Shown here piece by piece: positions 48,923 through 60,974 of a DNA stretch of 64,000 nucleotides. Below the pieces are notes generated by a model, which made no database searches, was not told where the DNA came from, and saw only the letters and a list, made by a program, of their open reading frames with translations. The position numbers and the translations under genes are program-made. How positions within the stretch are numbered: the first letter of the stretch is position 1; every line of letters starts with the position of its first letter. Source of the stretch: Tetranychus cinnabarinus (Eukaryota; Arthropoda; Arachnida; Trombidiformes; Tetranychidae); assembly GCA_022266195.1 (NCBI GenBank), contig WHVY01000006.1:4526001-4590000 (forward strand). Direction: 5' to 3'.

Positions 48923-49130
48923 ACACAAGCTGAGATGACCTTCTCTGGAAGATTATCTGACTTCAACCCAGTTGGCATGGACCACTGAAGGTGGTCTGTA
49001 ATTGCCCATCTTAAGGGTTAAAGTGTAAACACAAGCTAAGATGACCCTTTACAGGAGAAAATGCAATCCAGAGCTCTGAAGCTTAAAGAAGTCTGTTATT
49101 ACGCATCTTGAAGGAAAGCCACGCGAATCA
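48923..49130 (+). repeat. imperfect tandem duplication, period 106 bp
   Basis: ACACAAGCTGAGATGACC at 48923 recurs as ACACAAGCTAAGATGACC at 49029. The copies share later blocks too (GTCTGTAATTGCCCATCTTAAGG against GTCTGTTATTACGCATCTTGAAGG). It lies about 200 bp upstream of the bHLH TATA box, so a regulatory role is possible. Confidence 0.6.
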
Positions 49131-49316
49131 ATGTAAATAAACAATCGATTTGATCGCATGCAGGAAAATGTTTACCTTAATTGTTTACCATTTTCATCTT
49201 ATCCTCTTGGCTCTTAATCTTCATCATCTATCTTAAAATTGTTAACCTCAAGGAAGCGGTAAAAACCAAAGACGATAATACCAAAGTAGGATTTCGAGGC
49301 TTTGTGGTAAGGCAAG

Positions 49317-49324
49317 TATAAAAG
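49317..49324 (+). promoter_or_regulatory. TATA box of the bHLH gene
   Basis: TATAAAAG lies 179 bp before the chosen ATG. It is followed about 25 bases later by TCAGCACAG-like sequence that could serve as an initiator. The spacing is typical of a TATA promoter with a 5' UTR of about 150 nt. Confidence 0.55.
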
Positions 49325-49495
49325 TCATTCATGTCAGCACAGACGACTGACAGAGAGACAGAGAGACTAATAAAAGTGAGAATATATTTAAAACAATTCA
49401 ATTGACAATTAATGGTTATTTTTAGTCAAGTCTTTGATTCTAACGTTTAGTTTTTCGTTTCTTTCATCACAGTGAATATCTCTAGTGATCCCATC

Positions 49496-50440
49496 ATGAT
49501 TGAGCTCAATTCATCTTATTGCTATTCCACCTATGATGTTGATATCTCTTTAATATCACTGGACCCGTTTTTATCAGTAATATCACCATCACAATCATCA
49601 TCATCTTCGCAGTCATCAACGTATTCAAGTACAGACTCCAAATTAATGGTTAAAAGACGATTAGTTGGCTCCAAGAAATCATTTGACGGACGAAAAACTG
49701 CCAATGCAAGGGAACGTGCTCGGATGAAAGTCCTTAGTAAGGTTAGTAAATCAGTTTTTTCAAACTTTACAACTCATCAAACAAATCATCAATCAAATGT
49801 TTTGTAGTTACCTAAATTTATAAATTGTCGTGGACTTACATGTGTTTTTTGAAACCTTTGCTTAACTTGAAGACATTTTGATAAGCTCAATAATTTAATG
49901 AAACGTTTATTGAAAGACAAATGAGCTGAAAATCATGTGTTTTGTCCATTCATCATGTTATACAATTTATTGAAATCAGAAGTCAATATTTGAATTTGAA
50001 TCTCATTGTTTTTTATTCGATTCAGGCCTTTTCAAGATTAAAAAGCTCATTGCCTTGGGTACCAAATGATACTAAACTGTCCAAACTAGATACCTTGCGA
50101 TTGGCATTGAGATATATTAATTATTTGGCTTTGCTGCTTAAAGATGGCCAAGATAAAACTGTTACATCAAATGGAGAGTCCAATTGCTTCACATTTACTG
50201 TAAGTCAATTTCAATGTGATTTCATTAACATAACTAATTGTTTTTGATTTTTATTATGTTCTTTGCTAGAATTGGTCAACTATTCAACAACATGAAAGCT
50301 ATCAATATCAGATTAACTCTGAATCTACTACAATTGAACACACAGATCTACAAGAGCTATCAACCTCGTGTCCATCAACATCACCAACCAACATTGACCA
50401 GGATGTATATAACTTTGAATACAATTTTTATCAACCATAA
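49496..50440 (+). CDS. bHLH transcription factor, musculin/TCF21 (HLH54F) type
   Basis: Three exons (49496-49741, 50026-50199, 50270-50440), all in phase 0, give 196 aa. The bHLH domain spans the first junction. The basic part is RKTANARERARMKVLSK; helix 1, loop and helix 2 read AFSRLKSSLPWVPNDTKLSKLDTLRLALRYI-type sequence, very close to vertebrate musculin and TCF21. The fly counterpart is HLH54F, which specifies caudal visceral (longitudinal gut) muscle. The N-terminus is Ser-rich; the short C-terminal exon has no domain. It acts in the nucleus as an E-box-binding heterodimer with a class I bHLH partner. The ATG at 49496 is preferred because the frame extends upstream only to a GTG. Confidence 0.92.
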
Positions 50441-51337
50441 AATACCTGTGGCCTTAATCACCCAAATGGCAGCTGTTGAACATTTCAATCGGATTGTAAC
50501 GATTGATGAACCAAGAAGCTTGAAAGTGCCATTGCAGACAAATTGGATTCCAATAACAAAATTAGCTGATTGCGAACAACTAATTTTATTTTCTTACATT
50601 GTATTTATATTTAATTTTGATATTAGCTTGTTTCAATAAACATTCAATGAAATGTACAAACAAAAGATGATGTAAATGAAATGAAAATTGCTTTTCTGTG
50701 TGATGACATTCTGGTACATTTTACAAAACAAGGATTGACCTTTAATCCCGGAGGTAATGGTTCATTCACGTTGACAATCAAGGTGATCAATAATACACTA
50801 ATAGGAAGGACCAGTTTCAAGGTTTACTTTAAAATCCAAATCCATTAATGGATGAAGCAAAATAATACAAGTTTGTGGCTAATGATGTTGATATATTGGT
50901 TGTGATCTCAAAAAATGTGGATAAATACCAATAGAAAACATGTAAATCAGAAAGGCACTATTTCAAAAATGACAGTATCAACAGATTGTTGCTTGTTTTC
51001 AATGGAAAGATTGTAGGAAATGAAGAGCGAAAACTAGATTTAGTCTTGAATAAGCTTGACCCATCAATTGAAAAATCCTTGTTTTTCTTCCGGTGTTAGC
51101 TGAAAAGAGGAGAAATGAACAGAAACTGATTATAATACTGGATCGACTGGATCATCTCACTTTAAATCTCTACTGGCCTTAGGGTCGATGGTATTTTCAG
51201 TGAGCACTGAGAGAGTTTCTGTTAAAAATGGACAACCTAAGCAGTTTAAGTTTATTTAGCTTTGTAAATTCAAACACTCTGTTTTGTCCACTTTACATTT
51301 GACCTTTATATTTTGTTATTGAATATTGAAAAGCAGA
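50441..51337. other. intergenic
   Basis: About 0.9 kb between two plus-strand genes. It holds the bHLH 3' UTR and the upstream region of the Ser-rich secreted gene. No gene or repeat was recognised. Confidence 0.5.
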
Positions 51338-52066
51338 ATGTCTTCATTATCTTGTTTCATAGGCCTAAGTTTAATTTGTTTAATCAATTGTGCTTCAATC
51401 TCACAGTCTAACGTGGCCGATCGTTTTGGCCTTCCATCTGGAAATGATTTAACTTCGTTGTCATCATCGTCCAATGCTGATCCACTCGGTGATTTAGCTC
51501 TTAACTCACCAAGTTCCAGCTTGATTGGTCGATCATCGCTTTCGTCAGGAAGCTCCTCAGACTCTAAAAAACAAGATCCTTTGGGTGATTTTGCTATTCG
51601 CTCAGCATTGTCTCATCGATCAGCCTCAACTCCTGCACCAACCTCGTTGTCACCTTTATCCTCTTTATCACCTTCTCGACTCATTCCCATGATTTCATCA
51701 GCAACTTCACGGGTTACATCAGCTTTGCCTGTACATGCTTTTGCCATGAGACCAATCAACAGATTATTGGATCTTTTACCAAGATATGATTATGAAGATT
51801 CCGCGCTTACAGGAAGAAACTCTATCTCATCGCCTGGTTCTAGAGGACACGAGTTTCATGGTGAACGTAGACAAGACCAATTCAATAACTTTCCAAATGG
51901 AAACGGTTTGACCTCATTGCACGCAAATGATCCTTTGCCTGATTTGATGAAACAAGGCACAGTGGCCAAAGCACCATGGCTTCCAAATAGATTCCAAGGA
52001 ACCAATCATCAAAATAATAATAGACGATCAACTTTACGGAATATTGTCAACAGAATTTTCGGATAA
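51338..52066 (+). CDS. serine-rich secreted protein, unknown family
   Basis: An intronless frame of 242 aa starting at the ATG at 51338; a longer frame would need a TTG start. The signal peptide is MSSLSCFIGLSLICLINCAS, after which the mature chain has no cysteine. The first half is very rich in Ser, with the motif DPLGDLA/DPLGDFA repeated at about residues 49 and 80, and a related DPLPDLM near the end. The C-terminus is basic (RRSTLRNIVNRIFG). A dibasic site (GERRQ) could allow processing. Function is unknown; a cuticle, salivary or peptide-precursor role are all possible. An AATAAA signal lies soon after the stop. Confidence 0.75.
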   Translation: MSSLSCFIGLSLICLINCASISQSNVADRFGLPSGNDLTSLSSSSNADPLGDLALNSPSSSLIGRSSLSSGSSSDSKKQDPLGDFAIRSALSHRSASTPAPTSLSPLSSLSPSRLIPMISSATSRVTSALPVHAFAMRPINRLLDLLPRYDYEDSALTGRNSISSPGSRGHEFHGERRQDQFNNFPNGNGLTSLHANDPLPDLMKQGTVAKAPWLPNRFQGTNHQNNNRRSTLRNIVNRIFG

Positions 52067-53190
52067 ACATTTTAATATCTAATAGTGTTTTTTCAAGGGG
52101 TAAACTCATTTTGTACACATTGTTTTGTATCAATTTAGCAATAAAATAGCGCTTGAATTACCTTCAAATCAACGAGTTGAGTTAATTTTCACAAACCAAA
52201 CCGAATCGAGTTTGTGATATCAAGATAGGGAACTGGAAGAATCAGATTTTAAAATTAATTGAATTTTTAGCTGTTTTAGATATAAGATTGTTTACTTGTG
52301 ATTTAATTGTCAAAAGATACAAGATTACGATCGTTCCAAGTATTGAAGATGATTTAATGGTTTTTGTTTGGATATAGCAGCCATCGTGAATTCAAATTTT
52401 ATTGATTAAAATTAACGTACGCTATTACAGATGAACTTGTCTGTTCTTTATTTGTTTGCTTCAAGACGATTTTAGTTTATTTAATTTTGCAGGGGGATTG
52501 GAAAACAAATAATTACAGTAAATTGAGAGAATCGTAACAATTTTAGTTGATTGTTTGAAGTATTCTGGATGGTTAACAAGAGTTAACTTGAGATATAATG
52601 GTGATTTAAATTGTATTCAATAATCACAGGTTTTGAGGAACATTCTTAGGAGAAATTATTTGGCCAAATCAAGTAACATTTGGATACAATAATTTTTTGA
52701 CAAGTTCAATTGTGATTAAACATGAGGATTAGTGATTTAGTAGCATATTAGGGAAGTAAATTAGAGAGAGAGAGACCAATTCAAAAGTCAAACTAAATTA
52801 GTAAATTTGCTGACTGAAAATGTTACCTCGAGTATTCAAGAGGAGTATTGGGAATTTTACTGCCTTGATATTGTCTCGATAGATTCTGATTGAACCACAT
52901 GATCAATGTTTTTAGATATTAATAGACTTAGAGTTTTTCACTTTTTTCAATGGACTAGTCAAATTTAATAACAGTTGAGGGCACAAATTTTAATATCTTT
53001 GTGCAAATTATTGATCAACTTATTTTGATCAAAAATATGTCATTACAAGAGACTGAGCTGGTGAAAAAAGGTGTATTACTTGAATTGGTTTTCACAGTTG
53101 TCAAAATTAAAGATTAGGTTACGTATAACAGTACAAATATCAATAACTAACATGAAACGGTCAATAACGAGTGCGATTTCAGAATGTTAG
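52067..53190. other. intergenic between convergent genes
   Basis: About 1.1 kb of AT-rich sequence with 3' UTRs only. No gene, RNA gene or clear repeat was recognised. Confidence 0.5.
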
Positions 53191-55912
53191 CTAATTAGAG
53201 CCATGATGAGGTGAATTTGATATAATATCGCGTCCAAGAAAAGAGAGCTCAGAATTAGCTGAGCAATCAGATGTTGATCGATTTGAAGTATGGTTGATGT
53301 ATGGTGAACCTTTTTGTATTATATTTGAACCTAATGAACCAAAATTAGGGGTCATTGAGAGATACGAGAAAGGGTATGGAGAGCATCCAGTTGAAGAGAA
53401 AGCTTCACAAAAGGATTCGTTTGTAAGACCATTTGTTCCGTCATTGGCGCCGTGAATTTGACCATTAACATTATTTTCCACTTCAGATGCATTACCATTG
53501 ATTGATCCAGACATTTGACGACGATCCAGCGAGCTATGACCATTAGATGATATAGGGGTTGAACAATGGTCAAATCCATCAGAAATATTTTCATAACAAT
53601 TTTCACTCGATGTTTGTGATTCAGACGATTCCGATCCTAACCAGCCATTCAAAGTGTACCCATTTGACTTGGCGGGAAAAAAATAACAAGAAGAGGAAGA
53701 AGAAGAGGAAGATGATGATGATGATGTACCAGGGACTGGATGACGATTGTAGCCTTTGGTTGTTGAAAAAAGGGAGATAGGCATAGTACCCATTGATGAA
53801 TCAGTTGAGGGTGACCAACGACGATGAGGTGGAGGAAAAGTAGGATTATGAGAAGGGTAAGGTTGCTGGGAAATCTGGTCTTTGCTTGCTGGGTGGACAT
53901 AGTTGGATAACCCATTTGAAAAAGAGGATGATTCGTCCGTATTTATAGACATTTCTGGTCCAGAGGTGATTGGACTGTTGACCATTAAATCATTGGCCAT
54001 TCCATTTGATCCATGGTTAACTCCATTGGTTAGCTCAATATTTTGATTATAGTTTGTTGGTGAAGAAAAAGCGGGATCAGATTCATTCACTCCATTTGTT
54101 TTCCATGGTCCTGTTAAATTTGTTACATGGTTTGTTGCTGCGATTATTGTTTTGAGTTCATTAGTATAGTAATCAGATCGGTCTGAAGTGATTGGGGTTT
54201 GTCTATTTAATGGTGTTAAATTGTTGGAGTAATCTAAAGAGTCAAGTGTATTTGAATTGTTGTGGCTGGTACTTACAGTGATTGGTACAACAGCTGGTGA
54301 TTTATTTAATGAAGTCAAAGAGGATCCATGTGATGGCGACGGTATTTTATCAATATTTTCATTTACTTCTTGTTTGACCGTCCGTGGTTCAGATGAAGAT
54401 TCAGAGCAACACCGTCCACCATTATAATTATTAATATCACCATTGATTGAACTCTTTTCAGATCCGGCTGTTGACCATAAATTACCAAAAGCATTGGAGC
54501 TATTCATAGATAGACATCTCGATAGGTCATCAATAGAGGTTGGATCATTTTGTTCTTGATTTGATCGAGCACTCGTCGAAAAGACTGATGTGGTTGAGGC
54601 TCTCTTTGAGCTACTGGAAAATGACGATGATGATGATGAAGACGATGAAGATACATTTTTGTCTGAATGGAAGAAACGGTTTTTAATTTCATCACAGTCG
54701 CGGCGTAAAGCCAGCAGCTCTTCCCATTGATTGAAAGCCAATTCCTATGAAAATAATAGAGAAGAAAAGATAAAAATATAACAAAAATCAAAACATAAAA
54801 CATCAATAATAATAAATAAACTTAATTTGACGAATCATATTTTGATAGAAGAAAAAGAAATGTGATTAGTCAAAATGAAAGCAAGTTTAAAAATAACAAA
54901 AAATAAAGCCACCAAAAGCACATTCATTTGGCTTTCAAGCTACACTTTCACGGCTGACGACTTTTTCAATCAACAGGTGATGCAGCTGAAAATTATGCTT
55001 TATTTTAATCCAATGTTTTTTAATTTGCTTAATTCAAGTTGATTATAAACTGCCATACCTATATAAATGATACAATATGATTGCGTTGAATAGGAAAAAT
55101 AATCATCAAATGTCTGCGATTAAACATAACGTGACTTCAGCTTAATGTTATTAACAACGTGATTTAAGCTTTTCATCAACGCATGATAACAATAGGTCAA
55201 TGTTGGTCAATATATTGTTATTGAAATCAGTAAATCAATGTAAATTGAAAAATAGATCTGAAAAAAATGAGAAAATTATCAATTTTCCAATTACATAATG
55301 GACCATTTGACCATTTATGCAAAAACAAAGTGATTTTATTCAAATTTTTGTATAATTTTATATTTTCCAAGTAAACATTTGTGATTTAACACTAATTTTT
55401 TAGTCGATTCCATCATCTTAAGTCAAATTAGTTGATTATCTTTCGATTTTTTGTATCGGAAATTGAGTTTTACCGATTAAATAGATACAAAGAAATAGCA
55501 ATTTTTAGATTTCAATGTAAATCAGGATTGATTCATCGTTCAAAATATAAGGTAAAACTTGATTTCTGATTTTGTCTAATTTTGAAATTAGCGGTTGTCT
55601 TACCTTTAATGAGGGTATCTGTTGAATCCAATCCGATTTGGATAGGTCAAAGTAAATTAGTTGATTATGAATCGTTGTCAGCTGTCTTTTTTGATTCTCC
55701 AATTTGTTTGCAAGGCTTCGATGTTTAACTTTTAATTGTGACAACCAAACTTTTTGATCATTAGACATTTGATTGGTTCCCGATTGGCGTTGTTGATCCC
55801 TAGAGTTGTCACCATAGAAAGACCTTTTCCGTTGAATAACAGAATGCCGAGTTGCAGTTTTTTGTGAATGATCTGAACCATCTTTATCATCCAAAGAATA
55901 ATTAGATATCAT
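53191..55912 (-). CDS. coiled-coil, Ser/Asn-rich low-complexity protein
   Basis: Two exons (55912-55604, 54744-53191) joined in phase 0 over an 859-bp intron give 620 aa. Residues about 50-140 are charged and helical (KVWLSQLKVKHRSLANKLEN, then ELAFNQWEELLALRRDCDEI across the junction) and probably form a coiled coil. The rest is disordered: two poly-serine tracts from TCA/TCN repeats and many Ser-Asn-Gly stretches such as NGVNHGSNG. I do not recognise the family. No signal peptide or membrane segment is supported, so a cytoplasmic or nuclear scaffold is the likeliest inference. The start at 55912 is the first ATG after an open upstream stretch, and further 5' exons cannot be excluded. Confidence 0.65.
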
Positions 55913-58662
55913 CAGAATAGTTAAGATCAAGAGTTTTAAGGATAATTAAGTAAGAGTTAGGTTACCAGAACCAGAAAATCGCAGCAATTAAAATTATTGT
56001 TACCAAGATTTCACTTAACACAGCTTGTAGAGTATAAAAACAGAAATAAATAGTCAAAGATTGTAAACATTGAAATGTTTTGAGATTGTTGAGAGGAAAT
56101 TGTTGATATATTTTGTATTATTATTAATATTACAATATGATACAATTATGTTGATGATTATTACTAGTTTATTGTTGCTATTTAACACTTAAATTAATAA
56201 AAATTACTATTGTTATTGTTGTTTGGATTAAAGTTTGAAATAAAGCAAACTAGTCATGGCAATGTTTCTTGCTGTTTGTGTTGGAAAGGGTCAAAAGATG
56301 ATGATATTATGGAAGTACCAATGGTGATAATGATGATAAGGATGATTTTGTCACTGAACGTGATGATGAGTGTGATGGTGAAGGTGAACAAAAAGTAAGA
56401 GAGAAAAGAAAGAGATGATGAATACAATAAGGTAAAAGGTATAAACTGATACAAATCAATCTGTATATCAACCAATATGTATTGACAGGGAATCTTTTCA
56501 GTTGATCAAAATAGTGAGCATGACCAGGCTATTGATTGATTGATTTTAATGATGATAAGGATGATGATGATGATCAAAAAAGCTGATGATTGTTCAGCAA
56601 CTAAAATTGATTTAAATGAGAGTGTATTTGATAGGCTTTGGGGCTCTCAAATATCATCTTAAATTTTTGATTCAACCTACGACTGTTAATCAATGTACTT
56701 GAGTTACAATTGGCAGCAATCTTTTACCTTCCAAACAACAACAAATTAAAAATGCCAGTGACCATTAAACGTGCAATTGGTAATTGTTGCCTTTATTAGT
56801 AAACATATTAACCAGAGTGAGTTGATTGACTTGAATTAACTCAACACTGTTGACCCAATTGTTATTATTAAGATTTACTTTTACTCTACATATATTAACA
56901 ACTTGTTGACATTGGTAAAGATTAGCCGATTTTTAATGTGAATGTCACTGAATATGAATATTACTTAATTGTTTCAAAGATTGATCCCTCAAATCGAAGG
57001 GTAAATTCAGATTTCTATCAGGTTATCAAGATTATATTGATAAACTTCAACAGCCTATAAGGTTTGATGCTAATCACGCGTTCAAATCAACGTGACAATT
57101 AGATCAACATTGATTATTTGCTTTTTTCCTTCTCATCATCATAGTCGATATTATTATTAACATTACCATCAGGTTGCACTTTTTTGCTTATTGACTATTT
57201 GCTTGCTCTGACAATAAGCTCGATTAACCAGATAACAATGATCATTTAACCAGACTGCCAGGATAAACTTGCACGTGAGGTTTAACTGGATACAATGCTG
57301 TGACTATCAAATTATCAAACAAAGCTAATCAATTGTGGTGCTATAAATTGTAACAAAATACCCAAAAAAAAGAAGTCTAAAGGATCCAATGATTGACAAT
57401 TTTTTCACTTCAATCGTGTTATTGAAGTTTTTTGATGATCAATAGTAAATCAATTGAACCATTATAACCACTGAATATCACGGTGCATGTTCAAATGAAA
57501 GTAAATACGAAATAGAAAACGTTTTAAATTTAAAAGCGTTTCAGATAAGCCTCATGATTGAATCATGAAAACTAATTCCAAGAAGCACGTTTAACTATCC
57601 AAAATTTTCCTAGTTGGATGTGATTCCTGTCCAATTGTTGGTTACATGACTAGTAACGGATTGAAAGCAAAATATAAAGGGCTAAAAATTAAGCCTTATT
57701 CACAAGCAATTGGGTTGATTCAGTTCGCTCAAGAATAGTTAAAGTTGTAAAAAACACTGGTAAATCTGTAGTGCATCAGACAAAATTATTTATCACATTT
57801 AAATTGTCTTTTTTGTATTCTGTATAACCTAATAAATCTTATCAAATCAGGGAATCTTTTTGCATCACATTGACGATCATTATTATATCAGCAAACTGTC
57901 AGATTTTCATAATCTTGATATGCCACTTGTTGTTTATTGAAAAGTCTCAGGCCTGAGCTTTCAAAGGTTTTAATACACTTGTTTAAAAATCGAAAGGCTG
58001 GATTCAATTGTTGTGAATTCAATTAAACCATTTCCAATTTAAATGATGTTCATTTCATCCTGATGGGGGATTGATTTTCTTCCTTCAAGATGGGAGTCAA
58101 GTTTGACTTGATGCATGATGTTGATTCCTCTAGTTATTAAACCGACTGTTATGGCTTTTATTTGGTCTCTTTTTTAATAGTCGCATTCAATTGATGGAAG
58201 CCAGTTAAAATCAATTGAGTCGTTAATTAATGGTATTTCGTTTTGATTTAATTCATGTTTGTTACAGATTACCTCAACTAATCATTTGTTTTATAAAAAC
58301 AGATAGAAAAAGCCTTCTAAAATATTCATTAAATGGTTTCATATCTAATAAGATGCCAATTATGGTTTAATTTTTATGGTAATCTTTATTTAATTATTAT
58401 CTTTTGCTTTGAAAGATTTAAAAGCAGTCATAATTATCAATCGTAATTAGCAATCATAATTATTACTGAGTAATTGATCGATTAAATTGATCAATTGATC
58501 GAGAGCTTTTTTTAACAGCTTCAGCTCTACTGACAGCAATGCAGAGTTGTTACTGCTTAAACAAACCATCAGATTGATCAATAAGTTAAAGATGAGTTAA
58601 ACAAGCCATTGACCATTGGTGGTTGATTAGAGACACAATCGGATGATATTTATGACTGAATC
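55913..58662. other. intergenic
   Basis: About 2.75 kb. A GATGAT/ATGATG microsatellite-like stretch lies near 56280-56580. No sequence resembling the missing third RRM of the RBM39-like gene just upstream was seen on the minus strand. No other gene or repeat was recognised. Confidence 0.45.
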
Positions 58663-59613
58663 TCAATTAACGTGAGAAAGTTGAACTTCAAGTTGACCCA
58701 TTTGAAGAACAGACACAGCTGCTTTGGGCAGTTCTATTCCAGTACCCTCAGCTAGTTTAGCCATAAGTTGAAGTCTTCCAGTTGTCCCTAGATCGATTCC
58801 TGTCCTATCGAGTTCATCACTGTCCAGGATGGAGGGACCTTGAATGAGTCCATCGGTGCGCTCTGTGACATGATTTACTTTCATTGGTCTACCAGCTAGC
58901 TCGAAGCCATTTAATTGTTCAAGTGCTTTTTTGCCGTCTTCGGCGTCATGAAACGTAATGAAACCATAGCCTTTAGAACGACCAGTTTCGGGATCTTTCA
59001 TTAATTCTATTTTATCGATTCTGCCGAAAGGCTCGAAAATGCCTCTCAACATGTCTTCGGTTATGTTAAAGTGGAGTGAACCTACATAGAGTCTCATAGG
59101 ACCAGAGACTCCTCTTTGTACTGAGGCAGCGGCGCGATTTTTTTCAGCTTGTGTTGGCTGAATGATGATAGGATAATCACAAAGTTTGTGCCCATTCAAG
59201 GCTAAAGCCAAGGGAACAGAGCTGATATCATAAAACTCAATGTAGGCAATACCCTTGTGTCGTCTAGTTTTATTATCCATTATCAATCTCACTTCTCTGA
59301 CTTTACCAACCGCAGAAAAAAATTCTTCCAAATCACGAGACCGGACTCGAGCAGCGAGTTGCATAACAAAAATAGTACGCTGATCCCTCTCTTCTGGAGG
59401 TAATTCATCATTATATTTTCTTGGACTTCTTGAACGAGACCTATCACCATATCTGTCACGTCGACCATTACTCCATCGATCCGACCAACGAGGTGGAGAT
59501 CTCCAAGGTCTTCCATGGTGTCTGCTTCTATCCCAGCTTCTACTTCTGGATCTACGTCTTCGGCGAGGACTTTTACTACGGGAGCTTTTTGAGCTACTGT
59601 GATCCTTACTCAT
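58663..59613 (-). CDS. RBM39/CAPER-like splicing factor, ends before third RRM
   Basis: A single exon of 316 aa. It begins with an RS domain (SRSKSPRRRRRSRSRS, about 10-65). RRM1 follows (TIFVMQLAARV...KGIAYIEF), then RRM2 (MRLYVGSLHFNITEDMLRGI...KGYGFITF) and the conserved ERTGIDLGTTGRLQLMAKLAEGTG segment. All are very close to RBM39. Typical RBM39 (about 530 aa) then has a linker and a third RRM of the U2AF-homology type that binds U2AF65/SF3B1. Here the frame stops soon after (LQMGQLEVQLSHVN). Either a splice donor just before the stop leads to unseen exons, or this is a naturally short or truncated, possibly retroposed copy. It should act in the nucleus in 3' splice-site choice. Confidence 0.88.
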   Translation of the reverse strand: MSKDHSSSKSSRSKSPRRRRRSRSRSWDRSRHHGRPWRSPPRWSDRWSNGRRDRYGDRSRSRSPRKYNDELPPEERDQRTIFVMQLAARVRSRDLEEFFSAVGKVREVRLIMDNKTRRHKGIAYIEFYDISSVPLALALNGHKLCDYPIIIQPTQAEKNRAAASVQRGVSGPMRLYVGSLHFNITEDMLRGIFEPFGRIDKIELMKDPETGRSKGYGFITFHDAEDGKKALEQLNGFELAGRPMKVNHVTERTDGLIQGPSILDSDELDRTGIDLGTTGRLQLMAKLAEGTGIELPKAAVSVLQMGQLEVQLSHVN

Positions 59614-60465
59614 ACTGAGATTCCAGCTATTAGAGGCTTTCCAGTGTTAGATATAGGCTCTGTTTCGCTGAAGTTGGGTGGGAATGGTGAATGATTGTTG
59701 ATGTTGTAGGGATGTTCGTGTAATTAGGGACAAATCAAAATAATATATTTTTAATCACAATAAGAAAATTTTAGATCACCTTGTTGAAAAAACGAGTTAC
59801 CTGTGAATGCGTCAAGCAGCCATTTCACTCAGGCTTGCGTTATTGTTAAGTGAGCTTAATTTGAAAGTCGCTAGATGGCAATAACTAAATATAAACTAAG
59901 CTAAACTCCCCCCAAAACCTAATAAACCGGGAAAAACAATTTTTCAATTAAAAGTACGGAAATTGATTTATTTAAGGAATTACTAAAAGGAATTTAATTA
60001 TTTACAATTTAAAGCACTTTTAATAACATTTTAATGAGGAAAATCTTACTTGCTAATTACGATATCAACAATAGATACAAAAATAACGTGAAATTTCTAC
60101 CAATATTCCTATACATAAATGCATATTGATTATTGACGATTAAACTACAGGATGTGGAAAACAAAATGACTATAATAATAACCCTTAATGTACTAATAAC
60201 AAAAGATGATCGGTTGATAATAATAATATCAACAACTCTAATTGGTAAATTGGTTTAAATTTAAGACTGGTTGAACAAATACATCTACATTATACAAAAA
60301 GGGTGACTAAAACATTAAATAACGTGCTTTTGTTATACTAAGGAGTTGAGACTGATTTTGACTTAAAAATAATCACTCCAATAATCATAACAGAATATGT
60401 TACGCTTGTTTGATCACTGATCATCATTATTCTCATTGCTTTATAATCATCATTTAATCTAATTC

Positions 60466-60579
60466 CTAAAAAGTAAAATCAAATTGTTCCGAGTAATTGG
60501 TTTTTACTTTCATTTTTTGTATCTCCTTCTTAAAATCAAATCTCAATACACCAGGATTGTTTCTGATGTATTCAAATGC
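60466..60579 (-). CDS. candidate terminal exon of an unidentified gene
   Basis: Behind a TTTAG acceptor, 37 codons run open to a TAG. Their composition is convincingly protein-like (AFEYIRNNPGVLRFDFKKEI, then QKMKVKTNYSEQFDFTF). No start codon or partner exon was found, and the family is not recognised. It could be the last exon of a gene with earlier exons beyond 60.6 kb, or a remnant. Confidence 0.3.
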   Translation of the reverse strand, partial: AFEYIRNNPGVLRFDFKKEIQKMKVKTNYSEQFDFTF

Positions 60580-60966
60580 CTAAACATGAACAGCTAACAA
60601 ATCACTCGTAAATGTTTTAGGAAAAAAAGTGTAAGTTAATTTAAATTGTTGATAATTTAATATGAACAAAAGAGATGACCTTTAATCTTTTTGCTTTCCG
60701 TGAAAAGCAAATTACTCTCAAATTAGATGTATGGTTATAATAACAATATACCTGCTCTAGCCATCAAGTGATTTAGTTGACACTTATTAATATTGATTTC
60801 CGATTTTCGTGTGGCTTATTAAGCGTTCTGTTAACATGAATGTGATCAATTGTTTCCATCAAATTATCATCAAACCCGTTGATTAGCCCGGTAGATTAGA
60901 AAGGATAAGGGAAAAGCACAGCCAAGAAGGTTGGACATGGTTTAATTAGTTAAATTTTAAAGTTAG

Positions 60967-60974
60967 TATTTAAA
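60967..60974 (+). promoter_or_regulatory. TATA-like element of the 69-aa secreted gene
   Basis: TATTTAAA lies about 40-60 bp before the likely start of the leader exon, which ends at the 61026 donor. Position and sequence fit a TATA promoter; not proven. Confidence 0.4.

Larger units (their letters stand above)
46242..49495. other. repeat-rich intergenic region upstream of bHLH gene
   Basis: About 3.2 kb without a supported gene. It contains a relic related to the 25.3-kb MITE (about 47346-47445), two inverted repeats (47812-47943 and 48028-48185), a 106-bp tandem duplication (48923-49130) and the promoter of the bHLH gene. The 96-codon frame at 46396-46686 is hydrophobic, AT-driven and not supported. 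Confidence 0.5.
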
